A stretch of DNA of 64,000 bases, from contig OX344762.1 of NCBI GenBank assembly GCA_947034895.1, forward strand, positions 27,322,760 through 27,386,759, written 5' to 3'. The DNA comes from Rhytidiadelphus loreus (Eukaryota; Streptophyta; Bryopsida; Hypnales; Hylocomiaceae). Position numbers and translations under genes: made by a program. Positions 1-28,498 of the stretch are shown piece by piece. Under the pieces are notes generated by a model. The model saw nothing but the letters and a program-made list of their open reading frames with translations, ran no database searches and was not told where the DNA came from. Numbering within the stretch: position 1 is the first letter of the stretch; every line of letters begins with the position of its first letter.

Positions 1-2650
1 TAAATTAAAAAAATGAGAGAAATGATTGCATTCAAGGCATACATTCTAAGTAAAAATTTCAAGTTCATGTGAGTCATGCTTCAAAAGTTATCATGAAGGA
101 AAGCTCTATCACTCTCTATGTGATGTAATTTAATCCTTTATGTTTCTTGACTATGTTTTCACCAAAAACGCTCCAAAACTACCATTTCTTGTACAAGTAC
201 TAACTTTTAGAAGAAAAAAATTTGGATACATGTAATCATAGGATTTTGTATTATGCTGGTTTGAAAAGATGTGAGAAAAATTTCAGAAATTTTTCCTAGG
301 TAGATAATTGCAAGATATTAGCATTTGAAGTGACAAAAATCCTTTTTTGGGCCCTACAAGAAACGAGGCAGTTTCTCTTCACAAGCTCACTTTTCCATGA
401 AAAAATGTCCAAAATGGTAATTCTTCCTTGGATTCTTTTTTCTAAACAAGTTGGCTACATGCTTAAAATATTTCACATCAGTTGGAATTGTACAACATAT
501 AGGAAAAAAATAATAAGAATGATTCAAAATACTAAATTGTTATGAATTTAGTTATGGAATTGAAAAATGTCAATCCCAATGGTTGCAATGTTCTAATAAA
601 CAATATAAATCCTATGATTTTATTTTATTTTTTAAATATTGAAAATTGAGTAAGATAAAGGAATTCAAAGTTATTTTAGAGTAGAGAATCCATAATTGCC
701 TATAAACTAATATTTCTTATAACTTTTGACTCATTGATCAAAATGGAATGATTCAAAGCTTTCTATATATATATATAGAGAACTCTAGAAAACTAGTTCA
801 ATCTTTTTTTTAAAGAAGTGATTTTTTTTAATCTGCCCCAAGTGCTTGATTGGGAAAAAAGTAACATATTAGGCCATAACTTTTGACTCATATTTCTAAA
901 TGTCATAAGATTTAGTGCATATGAAAGATATTCCTTATCCCCACCTCCTATAAAAATTTAAGCCTAAAATATGCAAATCTCTAATCACAAGTACCTCCAA
1001 AAATTTCTATGTTGCCAAAAAATATGTGCTGGTCCTTAGGAGGTTATGATCCGGTGTTTCTTGCAGACACTTGAAGACATTTATTTTGAATGCATTACAT
1101 TGTATAGTTTTCAATTACAAAACTTGAGAGATGTGAATCTAGTTGTATAATCATTCTTTGAGAGGCTTATTCTACATGATTGAAACCATGCAATGAGACT
1201 TATGACAACTTTGTGGAGTCAAGTAACTCTAGGGTAAACAATGTTCTTATATTCCCATTTTGTCTTACTCTCTTTCTAGAAAGAAATATAAAAGAATAAT
1301 TTCAATGACACCTTTCTAAAATCAAATCCTAAGAGGATCTTACCTAAGATATATGACAAATATTTTCTTTAGTTCGTTAGAATTGAATTTGAATTTCATA
1401 GATAGAACTTCCAAAATTTGGATGGAAGTTTTGTAAGGATATAAATGTGACCATTATATGTCTAGATGAAAATGTGATAGTAGGTTGTGACAACATGCAC
1501 TTCATACATAAATGAATGTAAAGCTTCAAGATTTGGGCCATGCTAGTGAGGGCCGAAAATAAGATAATTGCACAAAAATGCATCCTAATAAACAATTGAA
1601 CATTGTTACTATTATTAAATTATCCATTTTTTGTTGGATCTCATTAGAAACCAAAAAACAATTGTAGATTCCCTCCTAATACATTTTTTGAACTCATGTG
1701 AATAATTTGTGAAAATATGTTGAAAATAGGTGTATCTACAATCAATTTAGACTCTCACTAATGGAGGTTGTACATTCTATGCAAGAAAATGAGGGGGGTG
1801 ATTTTGCCAAGGGGGCAAAATTAATGTAGGAGGTTTAATTATAATGTGACTTTTATTAATTTGATTTGAAATTTTAGGGAGTTTGACTTCCTGAAATACT
1901 TTTGGAAAAAAATTCCTTAAAAAATAAAATAAAATAGGCATTTAACCCAAAGCATTTCATATCTTTTGAACCATCTTCAAAGCAATAATGAATTTTGAAG
2001 TTAGAATCATACAATGCTCTATAAGAGTCCACCCACCTCTAACATGTTCATTCCTAAAACATTGACATATGCAACAAATATTTTGAATAAAGCAGAATGT
2101 ACACATGTATTAGAGAACGTTTCTAGAGTCTAGATGTTTTATGACTTCAAATCCTAATGCATAGTGTTGAAAGAGAATAATCACCATATTGAAAATTATT
2201 CATTTAGTATAATAAGTTCATTCTAAGGAAGACGGTCAAGTAGGAAATTTCTATGCTAATAGATTCATTCCTTTACTAAGTACTTAACACAACTTAAAAA
2301 TATACAATCTCCCATTTGAAAATACTCAAGTAAGCACAATGATGGAATAATTGATATTCACTCACAAACTAAACAAATTGGAAATTATTTATAAGACTTT
2401 ATAAGACAACATTCAGGCTAAACATTCCCAACTTGAACTAATGTAAATCAATGACACAATTCTCTCATAAATTAATTACAAATCATTCCTTCAAATACCC
2501 AAGTCCTTACTAATACTAACATCATTTTTGAATTTGAAACTACTCATTTTCCTAATCAAAATTCACTCATACAACAGAGACATAACCACACAATTTTTCA
2601 CTTGCCTCCACTCATCAACAAAAACATTCAATTAATTCAAATAATACTCA

Positions 2651-3079
2651 ACATTCCAACTTGGAAATCATCATTCACTATCCATTGAAAAGAGAGGAAC
2701 ACTTCTTGCTCAATTAATTAGCCCCCCCTCCCCCAAAAAATTAGTAGCCATTGATCGTTTTTGAAAAAAAATAAAAACACCCCCTTCCCTGTCATTGATC
2801 TTGATACAAATATTATGATACCATATGTATACCGTATGTATACGGTTACAGAAAACGGATACAAAAAATAGATATGGATTATCCCATATTGATTGTCAAA
2901 CAACTTTGTTTTCAAAAATACGAGACTGAGGAGGGTACTGGAATTTTGAGATTTTCTGATCAAATTATTTTTCAGAAACCCCCAAAAATAAAATGAGGGG
3001 TTTTGAAAAATAATTTGATCTGAAACTTGTTCCTCACTATCCACTCAAAAGACATTCCAACTTGGAAATCATCATTCAC
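2651..3079. repeat. 28-bp direct repeat pair about 400 bp apart
   Basis: The stretch beginning ACATTCCAACTTGGAAATCA occurs at 2651-2678 and again at 3052-3079. A related TATCCA-type tail follows the first copy and precedes the second, so the block between may be an insertion that duplicated its flanks, or the remains of a local duplication. Confidence 0.6.
2958..3020. repeat. Imperfect inverted repeat (hairpin)
   Basis: The left arm at 2958-2983 (begins GATCAAATTATTTTTCA) and the right arm at 2997-3020 (ends TAATTTGATC) pair over about 24 bp with one bulged base around a short AT-rich loop. No gene or target duplication is apparent, so it is probably a MITE remnant. Confidence 0.6.
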
Positions 3080-4584
3080 ATTGCAACGACATTGCACACA
3101 CAAATTGGAATTTAGCAATTGCAATTACTTGTTTTCACAAAAAAGTTATTTGGATTTAGAGCTCATTCTTTCATTGCTTCAATCAATTTCACAACCACAA
3201 GCATCTATATACATCACAAAAGGACCAATTAGGCTAAACATATCATTGTATTTAATCAAATTCATTTGATGAACAAATCACCATATTACAATTTCCTCAT
3301 TCACTTGATTAAAAAGATTGTCACCACATAAAACTTCCACCAACTAGCGTTTCATCACTCCAAAACCATCATTAAAATTTCACACATTCATTCTCACATA
3401 CTAACATACATCACATAACACAAAAAAAATAAAAATTACACAACCACTTGGGGTTGGGACTTGCATTTGCCATTCACAAAGTGGGTGCAAATCAAATCAA
3501 ATTTCCCAAACTAATAGGCACTCACAAGCAGTTACCTACTAACTTCCCAACTAGGCAACCTACCTACACAACAAAACTGTTCAATTGGAATACACAAGTT
3601 GTCAACTAGAACTCCAATTTAGACCACTAACAATCCCAATTGCATTAACTAGCAACTCACCACACCAACACACTTACTCTGGTTTAGCACTGCACAGGCA
3701 AAAAACACCCCACAAATAGTAACATAGCACATTAAATCACCAATTTGGACAACAAAACAAGTAACTTGGTTCCCAACTAGTCAATAAAAAACACCAAAAA
3801 TACACCAAAAATATCAAAGTAAAATTCAACTAAAACTTTATATATAGTTACCTTTCAACATTTATAATCATTATTGCTAAACAACTTAACAAATATAATA
3901 TTACTTTGATTTATGTAGAATTATAGCCAATTAGTTTCTAGAATTTGCACTTAGTTGTTAATTGTTAGGCCTAGAAAACAACAATATTTTCAAAATAATT
4001 TAGAAATTGAAAATGCTATTACTCTAACTCTTGAAAAAAATTTAATATCTAAAAATGTTAAGAATTCAAAAAAGAAAAATTGAAATATGTAAAGGCTATT
4101 TGAAATATTTGTCTTTGATTCAAACCAACTTTAAGACAATTTCACAAATGATTTTCATATTACATTTCAATTACGAATACGTATAGAAGACTTTGTTTTA
4201 ATTTTAAAAACAATAAACTATCACTTTACTCATCATCATTGGTTCATTGCCAACTACCATTTGTTGGTTTGACATAAATTGATTCAAAAGTAAATCAGTG
4301 TGTATTTTACCACCATGTGTGACTTGGTAGAAGGCTATTGAACCTAAAAATTACAACAATATAGTTGGGCATTTGTAGATACAAAGATAATCAAAATGCT
4401 TATTCAATTTCCATCACAAGATGGTTGTAATGAATTTGGCACATCTTAAACCATCATCTAAACCATGTGATCTAATTGCAAAATTCATTTCAATGTTACC
4501 AATATTTTTCAATAGGTAACAATGATCAATATGGAGATTCTCATTTTTCTAAAGAAAAGATGTCAAGCCCAATGTACGAGGGAA

Positions 4585-19049
<14,465 letters not shown>

Positions 19050-20300
19050 CTCCACCAGTGATCAAGAACTTGCGTATCGATCCGGTCACCACGGGCCCCG
19101 GTGCACGGGCGGGAGATTAATTGATATCGATCGACCTGCAGTTGTACTGATGACTTAGTGAAATAAGTTCTCAATAATCAAGCCAAGAATTGGACACTAC
19201 ATGCACTCATCGATCCTGTACCTCGCTCCACTGGACGGTCTCCCCTCTTACGTACGTTCAAATGCACATGCTAGCGACGAAGATGAAACTCCCCGGGCAG
19301 AGAGAAACTGAGAATTGAGGAGGCTAAGTTAACTGCTCTGGAACTGATCTCCACACATGCTAGCTTTCAATAGCAAACAGGAAACTAACTAAGTCGGTGA
19401 TCGATGAGTGTTGGAGGGAGCGCACATGCGTACTTAGACGTACAGTGCAAGACTTCAATTCATATGTACGGTCACGAGTCCGGCGCGTTGGTGGACTTTA
19501 GCACCACCGGACTATATATCTTGAAAGTACGTACCCTCGGTAACTCACATATTTTAGATTTTCAGGAGTGCGTGGGAATTCGGTTGAACATGACATGTTT
19601 TCCCTCCATGCTGATCAATGTCATTTTCAACATGCATGGAAAAGCACGGTCATACACTTGTGTCACGTACAAGAACATGAGCGAGTCAAGCAGAAAATCA
19701 GACATGGATTCATGGAACATGCACCACGTTTATTACATTTAATTTGTTCTTCTTCTGTCCTGAAGGCGAGCAGACATGCAAGTAACTTAGATATATAACT
19801 AAGCTTAAGGTAACTACTGTAGCCATGATCTATACCTTCTGCCACTCAAGTTGCACGACTACGATACATTCAGTCTTCCAGTGTCAGCGCCCGCCCTTCA
19901 GTAAATTAAAGCGAGGTGCCAGTCGATCACATGCAGGGATGAGCTGGCTGGCTAGGCCTGCCGCTAGCTGATCGATTGATGCGGATCATGCTGATAAAAA
20001 CTATCATACACTGGCATGGCTTACAAACACTTCCGATCTGACGACTGTTGACAACTGGGTTACAGACACGTGAGATGTGTTGAAAAACAAGCCTGAGTGC
20101 ATGAGCCCCTTTGCAATGAAATTCCGTTTCGTTTGTTTCAAAGAGAAAACAAGCCTGGTACGCACGCACGCATTGAGAGCCGCTTCACACGCTGCTATGG
20201 TTGGTGGAGATGGTTGGTGGAGAAGTGCACGGGTTGGTCAAGACTCATAGTTACTTTTGAAGCAATTGGTGGCGGGACATTAGAAAAGAAGAAAAGACAT
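19050..20300. other. 5' flank of the receptor kinase gene
   Basis: This upstream region of the minus-strand receptor kinase is of higher GC content than the spacer beyond it and is rich in short palindromes (GCATGC, TACGTA, CGATCG). No confident coding region was found; the longest ORF (19404-19742, plus) lacks any recognisable motif. The promoter must lie here, but no TATA box can be assigned with confidence. Confidence 0.4.
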
Positions 20301-23300
20301 TAAAATAATGCCATAAGAAAGTCTAGTTGTAGTTGGTAAACACCAAGAGGAGAAGTCTTTCGGACAACTTTGAACACAATTTGAACTTCAGATGACAACT
20401 TCACCAAGAGGAGAGCTTTTGCAATGTGAAAGGAAAAAATGCAAAGAGACAACTCATGCACACTATTTGAAATTAAGGAAGCCTTCATTTGCATAGATGA
20501 GATATGCCATGATGAAAATAAAGACCATAAATAAAGTTGAAGTTTTCCACAAAGGCTAAGTTTCTTGTCTGAGGGATGAGTCTACCTGAGAGATTTGACT
20601 TCTAGAGAACTCCCCTTACAAAAAGTGTCGCCACGTAGGTAGCTATGTCATTATTTCATCTATGCTTTGAAGTTCTCCACCCGACAAGTCTTGGTTATAG
20701 TATAAGCCCAATCTAGTAGAGAATGAAAATTCCTCCAATCATTTTGTTCCATTTTCCTACAATTCTTGACCAATGCACTTTTTCATCATAGTATATATAA
20801 GTTAAGTTATATGACCTAAGTTAGAGGGGCTCATTGCAAGTCTTATCATGGATGATACTCCTCAACAGACATGCAAACTAAGTTAACTATTGTGGAAGAA
20901 CAATCGTAGACAATAGTCTCCATTGCACTAATAGGATACAATAAAATTCGTAGCATTGTTTACCAATGAGGTAGTAATTTGAAACACAAAGAACTTATTT
21001 TGAATCCCTTGCCAGTACTATTGTAATGAAGATCCCCTCCAAAGAAACATACAAGTGTAACAAATTGATGTTCACAGGAAATGTGGCTAGGTGAGATTGA
21101 CAACTTACAAGTCTAATTTATGTGTCTAAACTCATAGTCCCCTTGACAATCAATATTGGACAATTGCATCTTGTAAAATCTACCAAATATTAGGTGGAAA
21201 CAACTTTGAAATGTAAGATGTGTCAATGTGTTGCAAAGTTTGCCAATTTGGATTGTACACAAGGTATTTGGAGAAAATTTATGAAAATCCTTGCAAAGAA
21301 AAACCACAATTTCCTTTTGTATAGGAATCCTTTGAAGATCCCCTCCACATGACATTGGAACACCGGAAAACATAAAAACTCATATAAACTAGCAAAGAAA
21401 CTACAAAATCTCTAAAACAATCAAAAGGAATTTTTTAAAAAAATTGTTGTGAAAAGGGGAACACTTACAGTGAACAAAATCATCTAATTTATGATTCCTC
21501 AATCAACCCCAATTCTTGAATTAATGGATAAGCCCCTCTCAAATATCTAGCAAAACATAATAGCATCCTCATTATTGTTGGGTTATACAATGTTATATAC
21601 CTCCTGATTTGTAGTGCAATTCACAAAGACACAAAGTAGGGTGTTAAGAGTAAATCCAAACCATAATCTCCCTTCTTTTGCAATAAAATTTTGTTTATGG
21701 TAGAACCACCCATTCTCAAACAAGGATCCATACCCAACTTGTAAGGTGCAACCATATTTCCAACCTAAGCTTGGAATGTGTTTTTTACTCCTTTTCAAGG
21801 TTGGGACTAATAAGGTCATAATACATGTTCCAAAGTAGTGAGCAAGAAAGTAGGAAGTAGTGAGCAAGAAAGTAGGAAGTAGTGAGCAAGAAAGTAGTTT
21901 TGGAATGATCATCGAAATTGGAAGACTCTATATATTGGGTATGGGTTGAGGCCAACTTTTGACTTCCAAAACTCGTAGAAAATTGGATTCAAGAAGAAAA
22001 ATCACAAAAAATTGGCAATGCCCATCATTTCTATCTTTTTACATGGTTGAAATTTTACATTGCCTTCTATTGCTCCAAAACATGCATAGAATCACTTAAG
22101 TGGTTGACTATGGGTGGTTCTACGATAAGGTAGGCCAACTTAATTCCGTTTGTTGCTTCATCTAAATTTGCCCAAAAAATATTCAAATCCCTTCAAGATT
22201 CTAACAAAATTAGTAAATTAATGCCAAAATGGGTTTTGTATCAATCCTTGATTAGTGGGAACTTAAATGCCAAAAGATACACGAAAGGACATTTATGGGG
22301 TGTTTATGACTCCACTCTATGGACGGGTTTGTAATTTTAGGACTAACCACTTCAAAAATTCACAGGAAATTACAATTTTCATCCGAAAATTATAATTCCA
22401 CTTGGGTTTGATCCGTGAAACAAGCACACACCTTTGACAAATATGTGCCCCTCTTAGAATTGGCCCTAAGATATCTAGATTCCAAGTTCAGGTGGTAATA
22501 GGCTTGTCTACCTTAGTTTTCTTCAAAAATAAATAAAAAATAAAAAACGCAATCTCCTGTGCATCGACGGTGGGGTACAATTTCCAAGTCCCAGGTCAGA
22601 ATCACGCCCCCAGTTCCCCAACCCTGACACCCCCAATGCCACAAGTGGCTTGGAAAAAACAAACACAAACAAACAACAGGAGCCGAGTTTCTCAAAGGCT
22701 GTTCTAGAAGGAAACGGGGGACATCACTGATGCATGAAAATATACTTCATAATTGGATTTCAGGTAGTCTGCTCTTAAAGCGACCATTTCAGAGCCTTTG
22801 GCTAAACTCAGGCTAAACTCCTTGAAACAGTTTTCAGTAAATTTTTGTAGGAAGAGAAATGGAATTGGCATCTAACCCAAGTTGTTTCATATTTTTTAGA
22901 CCTTCGTGGAATTAGTTACAAATTTTTGAAGTTGAAATGCAATGATCACTAAAAGCAGCCACCTCCTGAAATGTAGACTTTGGGTACATTGAAAAAAGCA
23001 AAATGTACCTCTCTATTATGATTGCTTTTAGGGCACGGCTGCTTTTAGAGCAAACTATATTCACATTATATAATTCCAAGTATCTAGAGTTTTGAACTTT
23101 GTGGCCTATCCAGTAATGAAGGTACTAGAAGCAACAAATGTTAAAATTTTTTTTGCATCTCCCTTGCTTCATTTCCTCCTCCCACATGAATGGACTATTT
23201 TTTTTTTGCAATGGTCACTGGTTCCATCCTCTCAACTTCAAAATCTACAAGCTTATTTCCTTCAATATTTTTTTTTCATCACACAATATCCTTCAACTTC

Positions 23301-26300
23301 AAATTGACATTGGCTAGATAGCTAGAATCTTCTAATCGTTAGAAGATTTTTGAGGCCTTTAGAAGATTGTGAGTTCTTGGATTGTAGGGAATGTGGAAAT
23401 AGAACTACATAAGCAATCTAATGTGGTCAAGGTATGGTCACGCCATATAATAATATTTAATTAAATATTAAATATTAAAATTATGATTTCAAATTTTTTA
23501 TTAATTATTAAATAATTTGACAACATTGCAGTGGTTCACAACTTAGAGAACAAGCTTGAAACAATCTTTTGTACACTTCAAATCCCCTCTAATGGTAAAA
23601 ATAAAAAATTGAATTGAAATTGTAAATCAATATTTTATCCTTGGCAAGAATTGAACTAGACAATGCCCTTCATTATATGAAGGCTAAAGATCCTTTCAAG
23701 TCATCCAAGATGGAGCTAAGAATGATGTTGAAAAGTTTGAATAAATTAAATTAAAAGAGTTTAAGAATAAAAGTTTTCACCTTTTGGAATTGTTTTTTTA
23801 GTTGCCATTGTAAGGTACCACTTATGATTGGTACCTTACAAAATTTAGTGGCATTTTCCAACAAAACAATGGCATCTATGAAGTGACGACTTAAATCCCA
23901 AACCTTAATCCCAACGACTTTATTGGTCATGCCAAGGTCAATACACACCCTAGGCAAGCTTGATGCCTTCCCACTACATCATTTGGGTATCTTTGTCCTA
24001 CCTATGTATTAGCTACTATTTCTTGTCCCATAGCAATTAGAATCTGTCAAGTGTAGAAGGAGGCACTTAAAATATCTAGTGAGTTTTTTCTTGCACTAGT
24101 TGGTTTCTAAACTTATCAAATTTTCTTTTGGTTTTACATCCTTTCGTTTTCAAAAAGGAATTAGTTTGTTTTTTGAATTGCAATGGCTAACTTTGAACAA
24201 GCCACCAATTTTTCTTGGCCATTGAGAAGCAACCCATTCTTTTTATCCAAACTAGCTAGGTGGTTGTGGGTGTTTGATTTCCACATACCCTTGAGATAGA
24301 ACAAGCACAACTAAGTTCTTAGTATTTTTAGTCTAAATTTCTATAGCACGTGTCTAAACATCATTCATTGTGCCTTCCAAGCAATGGTCAAACAAATTTA
24401 GCTTGTTTTGTGCCAATCCTAAATGACCTAAGTGTAAACTCTAAGACAATTTAGTCAAAAATTAGAAGTTTCGGTTAGTTTTGGCCAATGTGGACCAAAA
24501 TTCTAGACCTTAAAAGAAAAGTCAACCAAATCTAGATTTTAACTAATCTAAGCTATAGAGAATTTTATGACTTTTCTACCTCACAAGATTGTCTTTGATA
24601 TGAATGTCTTGCTTGGAGGTGAGGCTTGAAAGTAATTTGGTCACACATGAGATATGACATGTCACACCATTGACCACTTGATCTTGATCTCTAATGTGGT
24701 TATTGAACATTTCAAAATTAATTTGGTCTGTCAAGAAAATAAGGTAGTTGATCCATTTCCAACCACTTAAACAATTATGCATGTTTTGGGCAATTTTTTT
24801 GAGTGCAAATTTTTTTCCATATACCAAAATAGAGTTTGAAAGGATTGCATATTTTTTAAGACTTTTGTTTCACAAAATGTAGTTAATATGAATTTTTTAG
24901 TGGAAGATTCTCTTTGACTTATAATGATGATATAGACCTTTCTTTTTCTAACCATAGGTTGATTGCAAAATCAACCAAGGACTGGTTGCAATATTGATAG
25001 CCTTGCAATCAATCATAATACGCCCCAACTGCTATTGAAACTATGCCACAACTTCATAAAAAGAGAGCAACCTATAGATTGGAAATGGGGGGTAATCAGA
25101 AATAGGTTGGCTACTATACCTTCTGCTACCTTGTTCATCTAGATAAAGCATAATTATATTCTACTATACTACCAAGACGCAAATGCCACTTCACCCTATT
25201 CAAGTTCCATTGCCATGATTCCAGTTACTACTTCATTACTACCCACAAATCAATATGAGGTATTTCATTTTGCTTCCCTCCTCCTTATAGAATGAACTCA
25301 AATCAATGTGCTACTAATTATTGTTGTAGTCCAGAAATTTCTTCCTCCAATTTTTTTTATTAGCTTGCACCCAACAAGATAACTCCACCTATGACAAGAA
25401 AAATGGGAGGGAGCCCATCACATGCAAAATTATTCTAGTGGTGCACATTTTTGAACTGGAATGTACACCATTAGTACAATTTTGCTTATCATAGGCAGAG
25501 TTACCTTATACATTCTAGGATGGTATAGAGGTCCAGCAGAAGTACTTGTGGTATATGTATTTGAAGTAAAATTAAATTGTTTTTCATGTTTGAAGTGCCT
25601 TCTAATTGCCTAGAGGTTACCTACATTTGTCAATTAGCAAGGTTCATAAGCACTAGTCGGATGAAAACATGAAAGAAATGGAAAGTTGTGGTGAATTGAC
25701 AAGGCACAATCGCACCTCCAAAAAGCACAATATTGAGATTAGTTTTTCCCACCATGTCCGCCGCTGCTCTTGTCCCCCAAATGGACACCTTGACCTCCAA
25801 CAACACTTACAAGCCAAGCATAGCGATTTTGTGCATTGCTGTGTGCTTTCAAATTGCAACTAGATTTTTTCCCAATTTCATTGCTTAACTTTGAACTAGC
25901 CATCATTTTTTCTCAAACACTGGACATGACACAAGCAATAACCAAAGTTCAAATGTCACATTTAACTAATTCTAGACTTTTGAAAGTCCATAATTAATAA
26001 TGGTCATTAGGAGTTCTATGCGAAATATTGGGAGATCTACATAAACATATGGAGATCTCTAGAAGTTTTGTTCAGAATTCATTAAATAGTCTAGAAGTAG
26101 GTAAATGTGGATTGAATCTTCTACTTCAAATTCTCAACTCCGACATTCTTTTTTGTGCAAAAAACTATGATGGAACACTAGTAGAAATTAATATGGTTTG
26201 CATGGACTAAGCTTAATCCAACTACAGAATGTTTCTACTAGTGGAAGACGGAAACGACAAGGAGAGCAACCAAAAAAATATTCTCCAATTTAGACGATTC

Positions 26301-28498
26301 TCAAATTGCATGCCTCTCTTTAAAAAAAAATTCTAACTTCATTATTGATGATGGCTTGGGTAGCTAGCCTCAAATGTAAAGTAAAACAAAAGATGAAAAT
26401 TGCTTCAGATTGCAACTCTACCACCTAAAAATGAATATGTTCAAAATTATTGATATTGTTGTCTTGGTCCAAAGTGTAGAATATATTGACTCCCCTAGCA
26501 TTACTTGAGGAATAAGAAAAAACAAATGATGAATGAAAAAAATGGGGCTCTTAGAAATGAAAAACACACTTATTTATTTAGTAATTGGATTGGATGAGTT
26601 TTTGGTTGATTGCCTTGGTAAAAGTCTACTTGTTTTTGAATTAGAAAATCTCCTTTGGATTATGAAAGAATATACAAGAAATAACTTACATGTTTTTAGG
26701 AATTGGTGTCTGTAAAGAGTAATGTGTTTTGGGTCATTATTGACATGTTACTAGAATTCAATGGCACTTTAAAATATAAAGTTTAGAAAATATATGGTCC
26801 ATTTGCACATGTTAGAAATTGAAACTTGACAATAATTGAGAAAACTAAATTATGCTAAGCAATGACATTATTATGTGGCTATAGAACTACTATACCTTGT
26901 CCCTAAGAAAAATAATTAATTTTTTTGAAGCCCATTGGTTTTAGAAATTAATAAGCCACTTTATTGAATCCAAGGAAAATTAAACATAATGAAAGTTAAA
27001 ATATTAGAATAGATACATGTACAACTTGATTCCATAACATCCAAATTTATTCTTCTAACTTTACACCCAAGACATCCAAATTTATTTCTCTAATTTTACA
27101 TCCAAATTGGAACACTATAAAAAATAATGATTTCATTAAAAGTTAAACTATCACTTTCCTATGCAATGAAAAACCCTGTTTCAACTTCCAAAATTAATTG
27201 AAGGGCTGTTGGAAGTTAAGAAAAACTATTTCATAAGTAACAAATAAATTATTAATAAAAAATGAATTGCCGAACCAACCCTTCCAATTTTAAATAATTT
27301 ATTCGGCAAAAATGTGCCAAAGATGACTTCAAGCTACAACAATCTTTTTGGGGCTAAATCATGTGAATCCTTTCCAAAAATCAAGTTCCATTGGAAATTA
27401 TACCTCTAGAGAAATTGTTCAAATTCATTTCCAAATGAGAAATGTAGTAGAGGTTGTGAAGCAAGAACTTTACATTAAGGTGAAGGCACCCAAAAGAATC
27501 CTTGTATCTATTCTTGTACCTTAGACTGCATCTTAATGTATTCCTAGACTTTAGTTAATGCATCCTTCAAATGCTTACTTTTGATTCATTGACACATTTG
27601 AAGAGCACATACTTAATTCTGATTTGCAAATTTCAATTTAGAGTCCACCTATGTGACAATTTCAATGGTCTAAGGAGCTGACACTTTGAAAATCATAAAA
27701 ATTACATACCACATCCAAAAAGTCTATTTTTTTTTTTTGAATTTCACCTGCTAATATTACAAAAGTATCATTTTAAAGAAAAAGTGTCTCCAACTATACT
27801 GAATTGCTTATATTGACGGTTTTAGATGCTTCCACCTCAACTTCTAAAGTACAAACATCCACAAGTAGATGATGGATGTTTTAAAAAATAATCTTGGGAG
27901 CATTATGAACAGATGAAGAACATGTAGAGGATCAATGCTAAAATAACAATTTTTGTCTATTCTTAAAAGATGTTATCAGATTGAGAGTCCACTCACTGTT
28001 TCCTCATTTCTTGTGCAAAATTTTGAACAGGCTTATGTCAAGGTGGGAAGACAATTAAAAACTTGCAAAATGTATTTCTTCCATCTGCATTTTTACCATA
28101 ATTTAATTCACCTCAGAAGCTTCAGATCTGAAGTTCCCTATCAATCTGTTTTAGGGGTTAATATTTGATCACAACAACTGAGAACTGATGTGAGGAGAGT
28201 AATAAAATTTCATAAATAAACATTTGAGAAGAGAAAACCTCCAGCTCAAAGGCCAACAAGACAGAAGAATCTGTTGGTAATAGTTGTACCGTACAAACTC
28301 AGCCATGCGAACCTAGATGGCGAGTGCTACCCTTGAAGCCAAGGTGAAGAGATTATTTTAGGCATTTTCTGCCGACGATAATACACAAATTACTCACATA
28401 GAACACACTTCAGAAACTACAGCAGATGTCAAATTTACTTATCCACATATTTCTCGAACACTTCAACGCTTGTGTACCAGATAGCGTATGGAACGGTC
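20301..28498. other. Repeat-derived AT-rich spacer without recognised genes
   Basis: I see no gene in these 8 kb. Recognisable pieces are a threefold 22-bp tandem repeat (21834-21899), a dispersed repeat fragment at about 21600-21860 related to about 35240-35420 on the other strand, and a segment at about 22840-23030 related to about 1880-2110. All ORFs are short and without motifs. Confidence 0.5.
21834..21899. repeat. 22-bp tandem repeat, three copies
   Basis: The unit AGTAGTGAGCAAGAAAGTAG plus GA runs at 21834-21855, 21856-21877 and 21878-21896 (the last incomplete). A single divergent version of the same sequence (TACTTCTTGCTCACTTGTG, opposite strand) occurs near 35250, so the array expanded inside a dispersed repeat. 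Confidence 0.8.

Larger units (their letters stand above)
1..4584. other. AT-rich gene-free spacer
   Basis: I see no coding region here. The sequence is very AT-rich with short random ORFs. It contains a 28-bp direct repeat (2651-2678 and 3052-3079), an imperfect hairpin (2958-3020), and a tract at about 1880-2110 that resembles one at about 22840-23030, so it is probably decayed repeat DNA. The far end holds the 3' flank of the receptor kinase gene that ends at 4585 on the minus strand. Confidence 0.6.

Noticed and set aside
19404..19742. 112-codon plus-strand ORF
   Set aside because: No motif, no splice or start context, and it overlaps other random ORFs in the 5' flank of the receptor kinase.
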